From positions 1,030,510 through 1,094,509 of the forward strand of contig NZ_MPIN01000002.1 of assembly GCF_001887355.1 (NCBI RefSeq): a DNA stretch of 64,000 bases, given 5' to 3'. A program made the position numbers and the translations under genes. How positions within the stretch are numbered: position 1 is the first letter of the stretch; each line of letters starts with the position of its first letter. The notes under the pieces were generated by a model. That model was not told the DNA's origin and ran no database searches. It saw only the letters and a program-made list of their open reading frames with translations. Shown here piece after piece: positions 17,974-27,017 of the stretch. The stretch is from Cystobacter ferrugineus (lineage in GTDB: Bacteria; Myxococcota; Myxococcia; Myxococcales; Myxococcaceae).

Positions 17974-19668
17974 TCAGCGTCGCTGGAGCAGGGCCCGAGC
18001 GGCCTCGCGTCCGGGGCGCAGGCTGTCCTGGACGGCCTCTCCGAGCCGGACGCCCAGCGCCTCGAGCAGCGTGGTGAACCGCTCCAGACCCGCGCGGCGC
18101 ACGGCGCGGGTGGTGCCCGCCAGGCTCGCCGAGGACAGCAGAGCACCGGCTCCCGCCAGCAGCGCGAGCAGGGCCCCCGCGTTGAGGAAGTAGTCCACGC
18201 CCAGCAGGGGGCCCTCGATATAGGCGCGCACCACGCGGTAGCCCACGTGGGCCAGGAGCGCGAGCAGGGGCAGGTTGATGAGCGGCAACACCAACCAGCG
18301 CGCGGTGCGCCACCAGCCGGCCACCGCCTCGGCCACCGCGGTGGTGACGGTGTAGCGCCAGGCGCTCGCGCGCGCGGACTTCAACTCCGCGAGCAGCGTC
18401 TCCACATCGGGCAGGCCCAGTGTCTCCGGGGGCAGTCCGCCCGCGTGCGCGAGGGCACGGGCCTGCGTCAGCGCGGCGCGGGCGGCGGCCTCCACGGCGA
18501 AGTCATCCTCGAAGGGCTCCACCACCGCCGTCTCCGCCGCGCGCGCGCGCGTGCGCTCCCGGACCGCGTCCAGCACGGTGGAGGTGGCCGCCACCGCCAG
18601 GCCCACGGGCAGATTGCGCCTTGCCACCAGCGTCGCCGCGCCCAGCCCTCCCACGCCCACGGACGACAGCCGCATGCCCCAGGCCGCCGGGCCCCAGAAG
18701 CGTCCCGCCGCCTGTCCACGCACCTCCGTGGCGAGGTGCCCCTGGGCGAGCAGCAGCCGCGCGCCGAAGTCCTCCTTCAACCCCGTGGCGGTCCGGCCGA
18801 GCCCCTCCCGCAGCGCCGCGCTTGCCTTCGCGAGCGTGTCCTCCGTCTCCTTCAGCGCGCCCTCCACCCGCGCGGTGAGCTCCGCCAGGGCGCCCTCGGC
18901 GTTGGTGCGCCGCACCCGCTCGGCCACCGCCCGCGTGGCGAGCGACTGGAGATGGAAGAGCAGGGCGCCGAACTCGCCGGATGGGTCCTCCCCCCGCTGC
19001 GCGGCGCGGCCGCTGATGGCGAAGACGGGCACGGACTCCGCCTCCATGCCGTAGCGCTCCACGGCGAGCCGGCGTGCCTGGGACTTGAGGGCCTCGCGCG
19101 ACTCGGCCGACAGCTCATCCGCGAAGTTGACGAGGAACACGAGCGCACGGCGCCGGGCGAACTCCGCGAGGAACTCGGCCTGGGTGGCCTCGGCCACGCT
19201 GCCCCGGTGCATCACCACCAGCGCCACGTCCGCGCGCTCCAGGGCGGCGCGCGCCACCTCGCGGTGCACGGTGGCCACGCTGTTGAGGTCCGGTGTGTCG
19301 ATGAACACCTGGCCGCTCCACAACCCGCGCGGGCCCGGGGTGTAGCGCACCACCCGCGCGCCCACCCCGGCGAGATCCTCCAGGGCGAGTGACTCGGGGG
19401 CGAACACGGTGGCGGCGGTGCTCGTGGGCCGATCCTCCCCCTCGCGGGCGAGGGCCTGTCCGGCCAGGGCATTGAGCAGGGTGGACTTGCCCGCGCCGGT
19501 GGCACCCACCAGGGCCACGGTGAGGGGGGCGTCACGCCGCTCGAGGCCGCGCGCGTAGTCCTGGCGCAGCCGCTCCAGTCGGGCGGCATGGGGGGCGAGG
19601 GCGGGCAGGGTGCTCGCGGCGGAGAGCAGACGCTCGAGGTGCTCGGGGTCGGGCAGAGAGGTGTCCAC
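17974..19668 (-). CDS. Dynamin/Era-like membrane GTPase
   Basis: 564 residues. G1 is GATGAGKST (near residue 54), G2 is the Thr-rich RPTSTAAT, G3 is DTPDLNS, and the G4 position reads LVNFADEL in place of NKxD. After the GTPase domain there are long helices, a hydrophobic pair (LVLPLINLPLLALLAHVGYRVV and YFLNAGALLALLAGAGALL) and a final helix, a plan like dynamin-like or YjfP/YeeP-type membrane GTPases. Expected location is the inner membrane. It is the first gene of a likely two-gene unit with the pseudokinase-STAND gene 70 bp downstream. A related GTPase lies 15 kb away (34974-36716). Confidence 0.8.
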   Translation of the reverse strand: MDTSLPDPEHLERLLSAASTLPALAPHAARLERLRQDYARGLERRDAPLTVALVGATGAGKSTLLNALAGQALAREGEDRPTSTAATVFAPESLALEDLAGVGARVVRYTPGPRGLWSGQVFIDTPDLNSVATVHREVARAALERADVALVVMHRGSVAEATQAEFLAEFARRRALVFLVNFADELSAESREALKSQARRLAVERYGMEAESVPVFAISGRAAQRGEDPSGEFGALLFHLQSLATRAVAERVRRTNAEGALAELTARVEGALKETEDTLAKASAALREGLGRTATGLKEDFGARLLLAQGHLATEVRGQAAGRFWGPAAWGMRLSSVGVGGLGAATLVARRNLPVGLAVAATSTVLDAVRERTRARAAETAVVEPFEDDFAVEAAARAALTQARALAHAGGLPPETLGLPDVETLLAELKSARASAWRYTVTTAVAEAVAGWWRTARWLVLPLINLPLLALLAHVGYRVVRAYIEGPLLGVDYFLNAGALLALLAGAGALLSSASLAGTTRAVRRAGLERFTTLLEALGVRLGEAVQDSLRPGREAARALLQRR

Positions 19669-19854
19669 GCTCCCAGCCTCTCCAAGGCGGGCGTCCCTGC
19701 CCAGCCCGGAGTGGTGGAGGGGGCTCGCTGACGTTGCGCGTCATGCACTCCGCGCCTCCGGGGGCGCCGAAACCCGTCTGCCGGGTGGCGGGAGCGGGAC
19801 ACGGACCCTAGGCTGCGCGCCTCGTCTCGGTCCCCCCAAGGGGGTGCACGCACC

Positions 19855-21147
19855 ATGGATGTTCAGGACATCAAGAAGGACGCCGCTCCCCGGAAGCTTC
19901 ACCAGCACCTGTATGTCCAGGTCCTGGTGGCCATCACGCTCGGGGCGCTGCTCGGCCACTTCTACCCGGAGCTCGGCGCGTCCTTGAAGCCGCTGGGGGA
20001 TGGCTTCATCAACCTCGTGAAGATGGTCATCTCCCCCATCATCTTCCTCACGGTGACCACGGGCATCGCGGGCTCGCACGACCTGGGCAAGGTGGGCCGC
20101 ATCGCCCTCAAGGCGTTCGCGTACTTCCTCACCTTCTCCACGCTCGCGCTGGTGGTGGGCATGATCATCGCTCACGTGGTGCAGCCGGGCGCGGGGATGA
20201 ACATCGATCCGGCCACGCTCAACGTGGGCCAGGTGTCCACCTACACCGCCAAGGCCCATGAGCAGAGTGTCACGGCCTTCCTGCTCAACATCATCCCCAA
20301 GACGGTGGTGAGCGCCTTCGCCGAGGGGGAGATCCTCCAGGTGTTGTTCGTCGCCATCCTGTTCGGCACCTCGCTGGCGCTCGTGGGCGAGCGGGGCCGG
20401 ATGGTGTTGGAGCTGCTCCAGTCGTTGAGCACCGTGTTCTTCCGGCTGGTGAGCATCCTCATGAAGGCGGCGCCCGTGGGAGCCTTCGGCGCGTTCGCCT
20501 TCACCATCGGCAAGTATGGGATTGCCTCCATCTACAACCTGGCGAAGCTGGTGCTCACCTTCTACATCACCTCGCTCGCCTTCGTGCTCGGGGTGCTGGG
20601 GCTGGTGGCGTTCTTCAATGGCTTCTCCATCCTGAAGCTCATCCGCTACCTCAAGGCGGAGCTGTTGCTCGTGCTCGGCACCAGCTCGTCCGAGTCCGCC
20701 CTGCCCAACCTCATCGACAAGATGGAGCGCGCGGGGTGCGCCAAGCCCGTCGTGGGTCTGGTGGTGCCCACGGGCTACTCCTTCAACCTCGACGGGACGA
20801 ACATCTACATGACGCTGGCGGCGCTGTTCATCGCCCAGGCGACCAACACGCACCTGTCCCTGTCCCAGCAGGTGCTGCTCCTGCTGGTGGCGATGCTCAG
20901 CTCCAAGGGCGCGGCGGGCGTCACCGGCGCGGGCTTCATCACGCTCGCGGCGACGCTGTCCGTGGTTCCCGACGTGCCCGTGGCCGGTATGACGCTCATC
21001 CTCGGCGTGGACCGCTTCATGTCCGAGTGCCGCTCCCTGACGAACTTCATCGGCAACGCCGTGGCCACGGTGGTGGTGTCGCGCTGGGAAGGGGCGCTCG
21101 ACCGCGAGGCCTTCCAGGCGGCGATGAACACCCCGCCCAAGGACTGA
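19855..21147 (+). CDS. dctA: C4-dicarboxylate:cation symporter (DAACS family)
   Basis: 430 residues, inner membrane, with about eight helices and the two re-entrant loops of the glutamate/aspartate/C4-dicarboxylate family. Family motifs are present: [13 protein letters not shown] (HP1 Ser-rich tip), [19 protein letters not shown] (TM7 with the cation-site Asn and Asp), [14 protein letters not shown] (HP2) and [16 protein letters not shown] (TM8; the Arg favours dicarboxylate over neutral substrates). It imports succinate, fumarate or malate with H+/Na+. AAGGGGG precedes the ATG. The symbol is given by closest family resemblance; GltP-type glutamate transport is possible. Confidence 0.88.
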   Translation: MDVQDIKKDAAPRKLHQHLYVQVLVAITLGALLGHFYPELGASLKPLGDGFINLVKMVISPIIFLTVTTGIAGSHDLGKVGRIALKAFAYFLTFSTLALVVGMIIAHVVQPGAGMNIDPATLNVGQVSTYTAKAHEQSVTAFLLNIIPKTVVSAFAEGEILQVLFVAILFGTSLALVGERGRMVLELLQSLSTVFFRLVSILMKAAPVGAFGAFAFTIGKYGIASIYNLAKLVLTFYITSLAFVLGVLGLVAFFNGFSILKLIRYLKAELLLVLGTSSSESALPNLIDKMERAGCAKPVVGLVVPTGYSFNLDGTNIYMTLAALFIAQATNTHLSLSQQVLLLLVAMLSSKGAAGVTGAGFITLAATLSVVPDVPVAGMTLILGVDRFMSECRSLTNFIGNAVATVVVSRWEGALDREAFQAAMNTPPKD

Positions 21148-21168
21148 GCCCGCTTCAGACGGGCTTTT
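21147..21168. terminator. Bidirectional terminator between dctA and the antiporter gene
   Basis: AGCCCG (21147-21152), a 7-nt loop and CGGGCT (21160-21165) followed by TTT. It starts in the last base of dctA and overlaps the end of the convergent antiporter gene. Confidence 0.6.
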
Positions 21169-22939
21169 CCTGCTCGTCCTTGGCGAAGAGCTGCTCCAGC
21201 TCCTTGCGTGCCTGGTCCGCCATGGCCGCGAGCTTCTCGGCGTCCCCCTGGTGCTGGTACGCCGAGAGCAACAGCTCCTCGTCATGCGCGCGGAAGCGCT
21301 CCACGGAGTCCTTGCTCTGGGAGAAGGAGAGCCCGAGCGCCTGGAGCACGTCCGCCGTCAGCTCGAGGCTGCCCGCGTAGGTCTCGCGCATGATGTGGGT
21401 GACGCCCAGGCCGAGCAGCCGGTAGGCGTGCTGACGGTTGCGGGCGCGCGCGAAGAGGATGAGGTGGGGGAAGTGCTGGCGCACCGTCTCCGCCGTGCGC
21501 ACCGAGGCCTCCACGTCATCGATGGCCAGCACGAAGACGCGTGCCTTGTGTGCGCGCGCGGCCCGGAGCAGATCCAACCGCGAGGCATCACCGTAGTGGA
21601 CAGAGGTGTTGCCTAACTTCTTGAGGAAGTCGATGTGCTCGGCGTCGATGTCCAGGGCGGTGAAGCCGATGCGCCGGGCACGCAGCACACGCGCCACCAC
21701 CTGCCCCACGCGTCCGAGCCCCGCGATGATGACGGGCTGGTCCTGCTCGGGTGACACGTCGAAGGCGCGCGTGTTCACGCGGCGCAGGCGGGGGCGCAGG
21801 CCCTTGTCGTAGAGCGCGTAGAGCACGGGGGTGACGGCCATGGACAGACTCACCACCACCACGAGCAGGTCCGCCAGCTCGCGCTCCATCACCTGGAAGC
21901 CCACGGCGAGGCTGAACAGGACGAAGGCGAACTCGCCGCCCTGGGAGATGCAGATGGCCAGGCTCATGGCGGGCGAGGTGGCGTGGAAGACGCGCCGGCC
22001 CAGCACGAAGAGCACCAGGGCCTTGAGCAGCACCAGCCCGAGCACCAGCCCCACCACGAGCAAGGGCGAGCGCACCAGCAGCCCCAGGTTCACCGACATG
22101 CCCACGGCGATGAAGAAGAGCCCGAGCAGCAGGCCCTTGAAGGGCTCGATGTCCGCTTCCAACTCGTGGCGGAACTCCGAGTCGGCGAGCAGCACGCCCG
22201 CGAGGAAGGCGCCGAGCGCCATGGACAGCCCCACCTGGCTCACCAGGAGCGCGGTGCCCACCACCACGAGCAGCGCCGTGGCGGTGAAGAGCTCCTGGGT
22301 GTGCAGGGCGGCCACGCGGCGCAGCACGGGCCGCAGCACGTAGCGGCCTCCGAGGACGACCGCGGCCAGCACGCCCACCACCTGCACGGCGTGCAGCCAC
22401 CCGGAGGCGCCCTGGGGCCGGGGCTCCGGGGACTCACCGAGGAAGGGCAGCAGCGCCAGGAGCGGGATGACGGCCAGGTCCTGGAACAGCAGGATGCCGA
22501 AGGCGGCCTGACCATGGTCCGTGGTCAGCTCGTTCTTCTCCGCCAGCAATTGCAAGGCGAAGGCGGTGGAGGACAGGCTCAGCCCGAGCCCGGCGATGAG
22601 CGCGGTGGGCAGTGGCAGCCCGAGCCCAAACCCCACCGCCGCGAGCAGCACGCCCGTGCCCACCACCTGCGCTCCGCCCAGACCGAACACCGAGCGACGC
22701 AATTCCCACAGGCGCGCGGGCCGCAATTCCAATCCGATGAGAAAGAGCAACAGCACCACGCCCAGCTCCGAGAAATGGAGGATGTTCTCCACGTCGGAGA
22801 CGAGCTTGATGCCCCAGGGGCCGATGACCAGTCCCGCCGCCAGGTAACCCAGGACCGAGCCCAATCCGAGCCGCTTGAAGAGAGGGACGGACACCACCGC
22901 GGCGGTCAGGAAGATCAAGGCCTGATGCAGGAAGGACAT
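21155..22939 (-). CDS. Monovalent cation:proton antiporter, CPA2 (KefB/KefC-like)
   Basis: 594 residues. Residues 1-390 contain about twelve helices of the CPA2 exchanger, including LGYLAAGLVIGPWGI, ELGVVLLLFLIGLEL and SLAICISQGGEFAFVLFS. A TrkA-N (RCK) domain follows, with the NAD-binding fingerprint VIIAGLGRVGQVVARVL and the strand-end Asp in TALDID. The last 80 residues are a helical tail (ELTADVLQALGLSFS onwards). It exchanges K+ or Na+ for H+, gated by nucleotide or glutathione adducts in the Kef group; no KefF/KefG partner is adjacent. It is divergent from the TonB-dependent receptor gene. Confidence 0.88.
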   Translation of the reverse strand: MSFLHQALIFLTAAVVSVPLFKRLGLGSVLGYLAAGLVIGPWGIKLVSDVENILHFSELGVVLLLFLIGLELRPARLWELRRSVFGLGGAQVVGTGVLLAAVGFGLGLPLPTALIAGLGLSLSSTAFALQLLAEKNELTTDHGQAAFGILLFQDLAVIPLLALLPFLGESPEPRPQGASGWLHAVQVVGVLAAVVLGGRYVLRPVLRRVAALHTQELFTATALLVVVGTALLVSQVGLSMALGAFLAGVLLADSEFRHELEADIEPFKGLLLGLFFIAVGMSVNLGLLVRSPLLVVGLVLGLVLLKALVLFVLGRRVFHATSPAMSLAICISQGGEFAFVLFSLAVGFQVMERELADLLVVVVSLSMAVTPVLYALYDKGLRPRLRRVNTRAFDVSPEQDQPVIIAGLGRVGQVVARVLRARRIGFTALDIDAEHIDFLKKLGNTSVHYGDASRLDLLRAARAHKARVFVLAIDDVEASVRTAETVRQHFPHLILFARARNRQHAYRLLGLGVTHIMRETYAGSLELTADVLQALGLSFSQSKDSVERFRAHDEELLLSAYQHQGDAEKLAAMADQARKELEQLFAKDEQEKPV

Positions 22940-22959
22940 TGCCTCGCTTCATGTCACGT

Positions 22960-23007
22960 GGCCGGGAAACCGGGCAACGGGGGGTATTCCCGGCCCCACT
23001 CTTGTTT
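22960..23007 (+). promoter_or_regulatory. Hairpin plus T-run upstream of the TonB-dependent receptor gene
   Basis: GGCCGGGAA (22960-22968) and TTCCCGGCC (22987-22995) form a perfect 9-bp stem; about 6 nt later comes CTTGTTTTTG. This looks like an intrinsic terminator, but no plus-strand gene ends here: it lies 85 bp before the receptor start. It could be a leader attenuator or simply block antisense transcription into the divergent antiporter region. No riboswitch core was recognised. Confidence 0.4.
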
Positions 23008-23092
23008 TTGTCTGGATTTCCCGTTAGGTGACGACGCGCCGCGGCATGAGCGGGCATGGAGCGCGCTGGCGCCGCACGGAGAGGCTAGTTCT

Positions 23093-26000
23093 TTGAACCT
23101 TCATCTCGAGTCCAAACAGGCGCGTGTCCTCGTGGCGGCGCTGCTGCTGGGCGCGTGCCTGTGGATGCCGCGCGCCGAGGCACAGCAAAACACATCCGTG
23201 CTGACCGGCACGGTGGTGGATGCCAGCACCAAGCAACCCGTTGCGGACGTGGTGGTCACCGCGACCTCTCCCAGCCTCCAGGGAGAACAGGTCGTCGTCA
23301 CGGACCAGACGGGTCTCTACCTCATTCCGCAACTGCCCCCGGGCGTCTACACCCTGCGCTTCGACAAGGAGGGCTTCCAGCCCTACTCGCGCACGGACAT
23401 CACCCTGCGCCTCAACCGCACCATCCGCCTCAACTCGGAGCTGTTGCCGGATAGCTTCTCCACGGTGGTGGAGGTGTCGGGCACGCCGCCCTCGGTGGAC
23501 GTGGGCTCGGCGCGCACGGGCGTGAGCGTGGACTCGGAGCTCATCAACCGGCTGGCCACGGTGCGCCCCGGCGGCAAGGGCTCCGCGTCGCGCTCCTTCG
23601 AGAGCCTCGCCGAGTTCGCCCCGGGCTCCAGCACGGACGCCTATGGCGTGTCTCTCAATGGCACCAGCTCGCCGGAGAATGGCTTCCAGGTGGATGGCCT
23701 CTCCACGAACAACCCCGCGCTCGGCACGCTGGGCACGCCCCTGTCCGTCGAGTTCATCGAGGAGGTGAACGTCATCACCGGTGGGTTCATGCCGGAGTTC
23801 GGCCGCTCCACGGGTGGCGTGATGACGGCGGTCACCAAGTCCGGCTCCAATGAGTTCCATGGCTCGGTGTTCGGCAACCTCACCCCGGGCGTTTTCGAGG
23901 GGACGCCCACGCGCGTGGCGGCCGAGGGCAGCGTCATCACCACGACGCAGCGGCTGTGGAACCTGGGAGACTTTGGCGCCACCCTGGGCGGCCCCATCGT
24001 CAAGGACAAGCTGTGGTTCTTCGCGGGCGTGGCGCCGTCCTTCACCCGCCGCGCGCTCAATCGCAACCTCAACGTCTTCGTGCTCGGCGAGGATGGCAAG
24101 CCGGTGAAGAACGACGAGGGCTTCTCCGAGACGAAGCCCATTCCCGGTACCTTCCAGCGCTACTTCGCCGACCAGCGCTCGGTGCAGTACATCGGCAAGC
24201 TCACCTGGCAGGTGCATCCCGACCACGGGCTCACCCTGTCGGTGACGGGGACGCCGAGCGGCTCGGGTGGCAACGGCCGCTTCGGCTACAACCTCGACAG
24301 CGGGCTCGTCGAGACGGAGACCACCTCCGGCAACATCATCAACGGCAGCTACGACACGCTCGCCCACATCTACACGCAGGACACGCGCGACATCGCGCTC
24401 AAGCTGTCCTCGTCCTTCCTGGACAAGCGCGTGCTGCTCGATGCCAACGTGGGCTGGCACCATCAGCGCGACACCACGCTGCCGGTGGATGGCAGTGGCA
24501 TTGGCAATTCCACGGGCCTGTCGGGCATCCCCCAGTTCGACATGCGCCGCACCGGCACGAACACCGCGCCGAGCTACTACTCCATCAACGACTTCGAGAC
24601 GCTGCCGGACCCCTCCGTCTGCGACCCCAAGGGCACGGCCAACGCCGTGCTCTGCCCCGTGTCCCGCTACTTCCTGGGCGGCCCCGGCTTCCTGCTGGAC
24701 CGCACGGTGGAGCGCTATCAGGCCAACGCCGTGGGCACCCTGCTGCTCACCGCGCTCGGCCACCACGTCATCAAGGCGGGCGCCGACATCGAGGTGATGA
24801 CGAACCAGGACGAGCGCGCCTACTCGGGCGGCGTGCTCTACAACGAGTCGACCGACGGCAAGAGCTTCTCGGACTTCCGCTCCTTCGGCTACCTCCGGGG
24901 CCCGGACGATCCGGTCGTCCAGCCGAGCGTGCCCACCTTCACGCGCGCCGATGCCCTGGGCGTCTTCCTGCAGGATAGCTGGAGCATCCTGGACCGGGTT
25001 ACCCTCAACGCGGGCCTGCGCTACGACACCCAGGCCATCTATGGCAACGGGGGCAACCTGGCCTTCGCGCTGCCCAACCAGGTCTCCCCGCGCGTGGGGC
25101 TCATCTATGACTTCACCCACACGGGCCGCTCCAAGCTCTTCGCCAGCTACGCGCGCTACTACCAGAACGGGGTGCTGGCGATGATCAACTCCCAGTTCTC
25201 CAACGTCACACGGCTGACCGCCACGCGCAGCCGCGCCGCCACGGCGGGAGGCCCCGGGTGTGATCCGCTCACCCAGGCCGCGCCGTACACGCAGTGCCGC
25301 GACTCGGGCAACCTGTTGACGGTGTCGGGCGCCCCGCCCACCGCGGTGACGCGCAACAACGGGCAGACCTTCGCCATCAACAGCCCGGTGGACCCCGAGC
25401 TGCGGCCGCAGTCCTCGGACGAAATCACCCTGGGTGGCGAGTACGAGGTGCTCCCGCGCGCCACGCTGGGGGTCAACTACGTGCGGCGCACGATGAACGA
25501 TGTCATCGAGGACATGTCCATCAACGAGGCGACCAACTACTTCATCGGCAATCCGGGCCGGGGCATCGGCGCCGCGTTCCCCAAGGCCATTCGCGACTAC
25601 GACGCGGTGTCCGTCTACCTCACCAAGGCGTTCGCGGACCTGTGGCTCGCGCAGGCCAGCTACACCTGGTCCTATCTGCGCGGCAACTACCCGGGCCTCT
25701 ACCGCCCGGACAACGGCCAGCTCGCGCCCAACGTCACCTCGGAGTTCGACCTGGTCTCCATGACGGAGAACAAGGTGGGCCCGCTCGCCTCGGACCGCAC
25801 CCACAACATCAAGCTGTTCGGCTCGCGCGAGTTCCTCCTGTCGAACGTGACGAGCCTGGACGTGGGCCTGTCGTACCGCGCCCAGTCGGGCACGCCGCTC
25901 AACGTGACGGGCTCGCAATACATCTACGGCGCTGGCTTCACGTACATCCTGCCGCGCGGCAGCGGTGGCCGGCTGCCCTGGGTGCACAACGTGGATGCGC

Positions 26001-26269
26001 ACGTGGGCTTCAACTACAAGCTCGGCCGGGGTCTCACCGGCACCATCACCCTGGATGCCTTCAACCTGTTCAACTTCCAGGCGGTCACCGGCCAGGACCA
26101 GAACTACACCTTCGACAACGTCGAGGCGATCGTGGGCGGCACGGTGGCGGATCTGTCGAACCTGAAGAATCGCTCGGGCGAGCCGGCGACCCTCAACCCC
26201 AACTACGGCAAGCCCATTTCCTACCAGGCACCGCGCAGCATCCGCATCGGCGCGCGCGTGGCGTTCTGA
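23093..26269 (+). CDS. Oar-like TonB-dependent outer-membrane receptor
   Basis: 1058 residues from a TTG start preceded by GGAGAGG. Signal peptide MNLHLESKQARVLVAALLLG...AEA cleaves before QQN. Residues about 32-120 are a carboxypeptidase-regulatory-like beta-sandwich (LTGTVVDASTKQPVADVVVTA, then GVYTLRFDKEGF), followed by a plug domain (FQVDGLSTNNPALGTLG, GFMPEFGRSTGGVMTAVTKSG) and a 22-strand barrel ending IGARVAF with the C-terminal aromatic needed for assembly. The architecture is that of Oar-type receptors, of which Myxococcus Oar is required for development. Ligand unknown. A lipoprotein gene follows after 17 bp. Confidence 0.9.
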   Translation: MNLHLESKQARVLVAALLLGACLWMPRAEAQQNTSVLTGTVVDASTKQPVADVVVTATSPSLQGEQVVVTDQTGLYLIPQLPPGVYTLRFDKEGFQPYSRTDITLRLNRTIRLNSELLPDSFSTVVEVSGTPPSVDVGSARTGVSVDSELINRLATVRPGGKGSASRSFESLAEFAPGSSTDAYGVSLNGTSSPENGFQVDGLSTNNPALGTLGTPLSVEFIEEVNVITGGFMPEFGRSTGGVMTAVTKSGSNEFHGSVFGNLTPGVFEGTPTRVAAEGSVITTTQRLWNLGDFGATLGGPIVKDKLWFFAGVAPSFTRRALNRNLNVFVLGEDGKPVKNDEGFSETKPIPGTFQRYFADQRSVQYIGKLTWQVHPDHGLTLSVTGTPSGSGGNGRFGYNLDSGLVETETTSGNIINGSYDTLAHIYTQDTRDIALKLSSSFLDKRVLLDANVGWHHQRDTTLPVDGSGIGNSTGLSGIPQFDMRRTGTNTAPSYYSINDFETLPDPSVCDPKGTANAVLCPVSRYFLGGPGFLLDRTVERYQANAVGTLLLTALGHHVIKAGADIEVMTNQDERAYSGGVLYNESTDGKSFSDFRSFGYLRGPDDPVVQPSVPTFTRADALGVFLQDSWSILDRVTLNAGLRYDTQAIYGNGGNLAFALPNQVSPRVGLIYDFTHTGRSKLFASYARYYQNGVLAMINSQFSNVTRLTATRSRAATAGGPGCDPLTQAAPYTQCRDSGNLLTVSGAPPTAVTRNNGQTFAINSPVDPELRPQSSDEITLGGEYEVLPRATLGVNYVRRTMNDVIEDMSINEATNYFIGNPGRGIGAAFPKAIRDYDAVSVYLTKAFADLWLAQASYTWSYLRGNYPGLYRPDNGQLAPNVTSEFDLVSMTENKVGPLASDRTHNIKLFGSREFLLSNVTSLDVGLSYRAQSGTPLNVTGSQYIYGAGFTYILPRGSGGRLPWVHNVDAHVGFNYKLGRGLTGTITLDAFNLFNFQAVTGQDQNYTFDNVEAIVGGTVADLSNLKNRSGEPATLNPNYGKPISYQAPRSIRIGARVAF

Positions 26270-26286
26270 GTCCGGAGCCCTACACC

Positions 26287-26958
26287 ATGAAGACACAACG
26301 ACGCCTCGCCACCTGGACGTTCTCCGTTGGATGCATGGCCCTGCTGGGCGCTTGCGGCGCCGAGCAGCCCGCTCCCCAGTGCACCGTGGGCCGTGGCGAC
26401 CATGCCGTGCGCTATGTGCTGAAGACGGGCTCGGGCACCTGCGCCGAGAAGAAGGCGGAAATCGTGGGGGCGCAGGCCTTCCGCATCCCCAACTCCGGCA
26501 CCCCGCCCACCGTCTACTTCAACGCCGCCTCCCTGGTGACGGGCACCCCCAGTGCGCCGGTGGCGGTGTCGGCCTCGGGGCCGTTCACCTCCGAGTACCC
26601 GTCCGACGACAACGTCTGCACCGTGCAGGCGATGAGCGAGGCGCGGCAGGGGGTGGGCGACATGGAGCGCGTCTACCGGTGGAGCAACGTGCGCGTCCAG
26701 AGCCGGGCGGCCATCCCTGGCACCCAGTGGGTGGCGGACCTGATCTACTCGGAAGGCAACTGCACGGCCTCGTACGAGGCGGTGGGCGTGTTCCCCGCCA
26801 TCCGGTGCGTGCGGACCGTGGACAACCAGGAAGTGCGAGATGAGAGCCTCTGCGGGGCGGTGCGGCAGGGCTCGACGTTGGATCCAGCGTTCCCCATCTA
26901 CTGCGAGGAGACCACCAACCTGTGTGTGTTGAACGGTCTGCCGCCGGCGCTGAAGTAG
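26287..26958 (+). CDS. Lipoprotein downstream of the Oar-like receptor
   Basis: 223 residues; signal peptide with lipobox MALLGAC (Cys23). The mature protein has eleven or so cysteines spread along its length (CTVGRGDHAVRY, GTCAEKKAE, NVCTVQAMSE, EGNCTASYEAVG, IRCVRTVD, SLCGAVRQ, IYCEETTNLCV), implying several disulfides and an extracellular or periplasmic location. No family is recognised. The 17-bp spacing to the receptor gene suggests it is a surface or periplasmic partner of that receptor. Confidence 0.75.
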   Translation: MKTQRRLATWTFSVGCMALLGACGAEQPAPQCTVGRGDHAVRYVLKTGSGTCAEKKAEIVGAQAFRIPNSGTPPTVYFNAASLVTGTPSAPVAVSASGPFTSEYPSDDNVCTVQAMSEARQGVGDMERVYRWSNVRVQSRAAIPGTQWVADLIYSEGNCTASYEAVGVFPAIRCVRTVDNQEVRDESLCGAVRQGSTLDPAFPIYCEETTNLCVLNGLPPALK

Positions 26959-26981
26959 GCGCCCCGAGCTGAATGGAAGGG

Positions 26982-27017
26982 AAGGCCCGCGGGGATGCTC
27001 GCGGGCCTTCTGTGTTT
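26982..27017. terminator. Bidirectional intrinsic terminator
   Basis: AAGGCCCGC (26982-26990) and GCGGGCCTT (27001-27009), a perfect 9-bp stem with a 10-nt loop, followed by CTGTGTTTT. It ends the receptor/lipoprotein transcript and abuts the stop of the convergent MBL gene. Confidence 0.8.

Noticed and set aside
15141-18077. Long plus-strand frame over the pseudokinase gene
   Set aside because: Composition is Gln/His/Arg/Gly-rich without recognisable domains; the minus-strand gene has clear kinase and STAND motifs.
22960-23092. Possible riboswitch upstream of the TonB-dependent receptor
   Set aside because: Only about 100 bp of leader and one simple hairpin are present; no cobalamin-box or other conserved core was seen.
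23024-26296. Very long open frame (over 1000 codons) antisense to the TonB-dependent receptor gene
   Set aside because: The plus-strand receptor has signal peptide, plug and barrel motifs. The antisense product is His/Arg/Val-rich low-complexity with no motif, as expected from the complement of GC-biased third codon positions.
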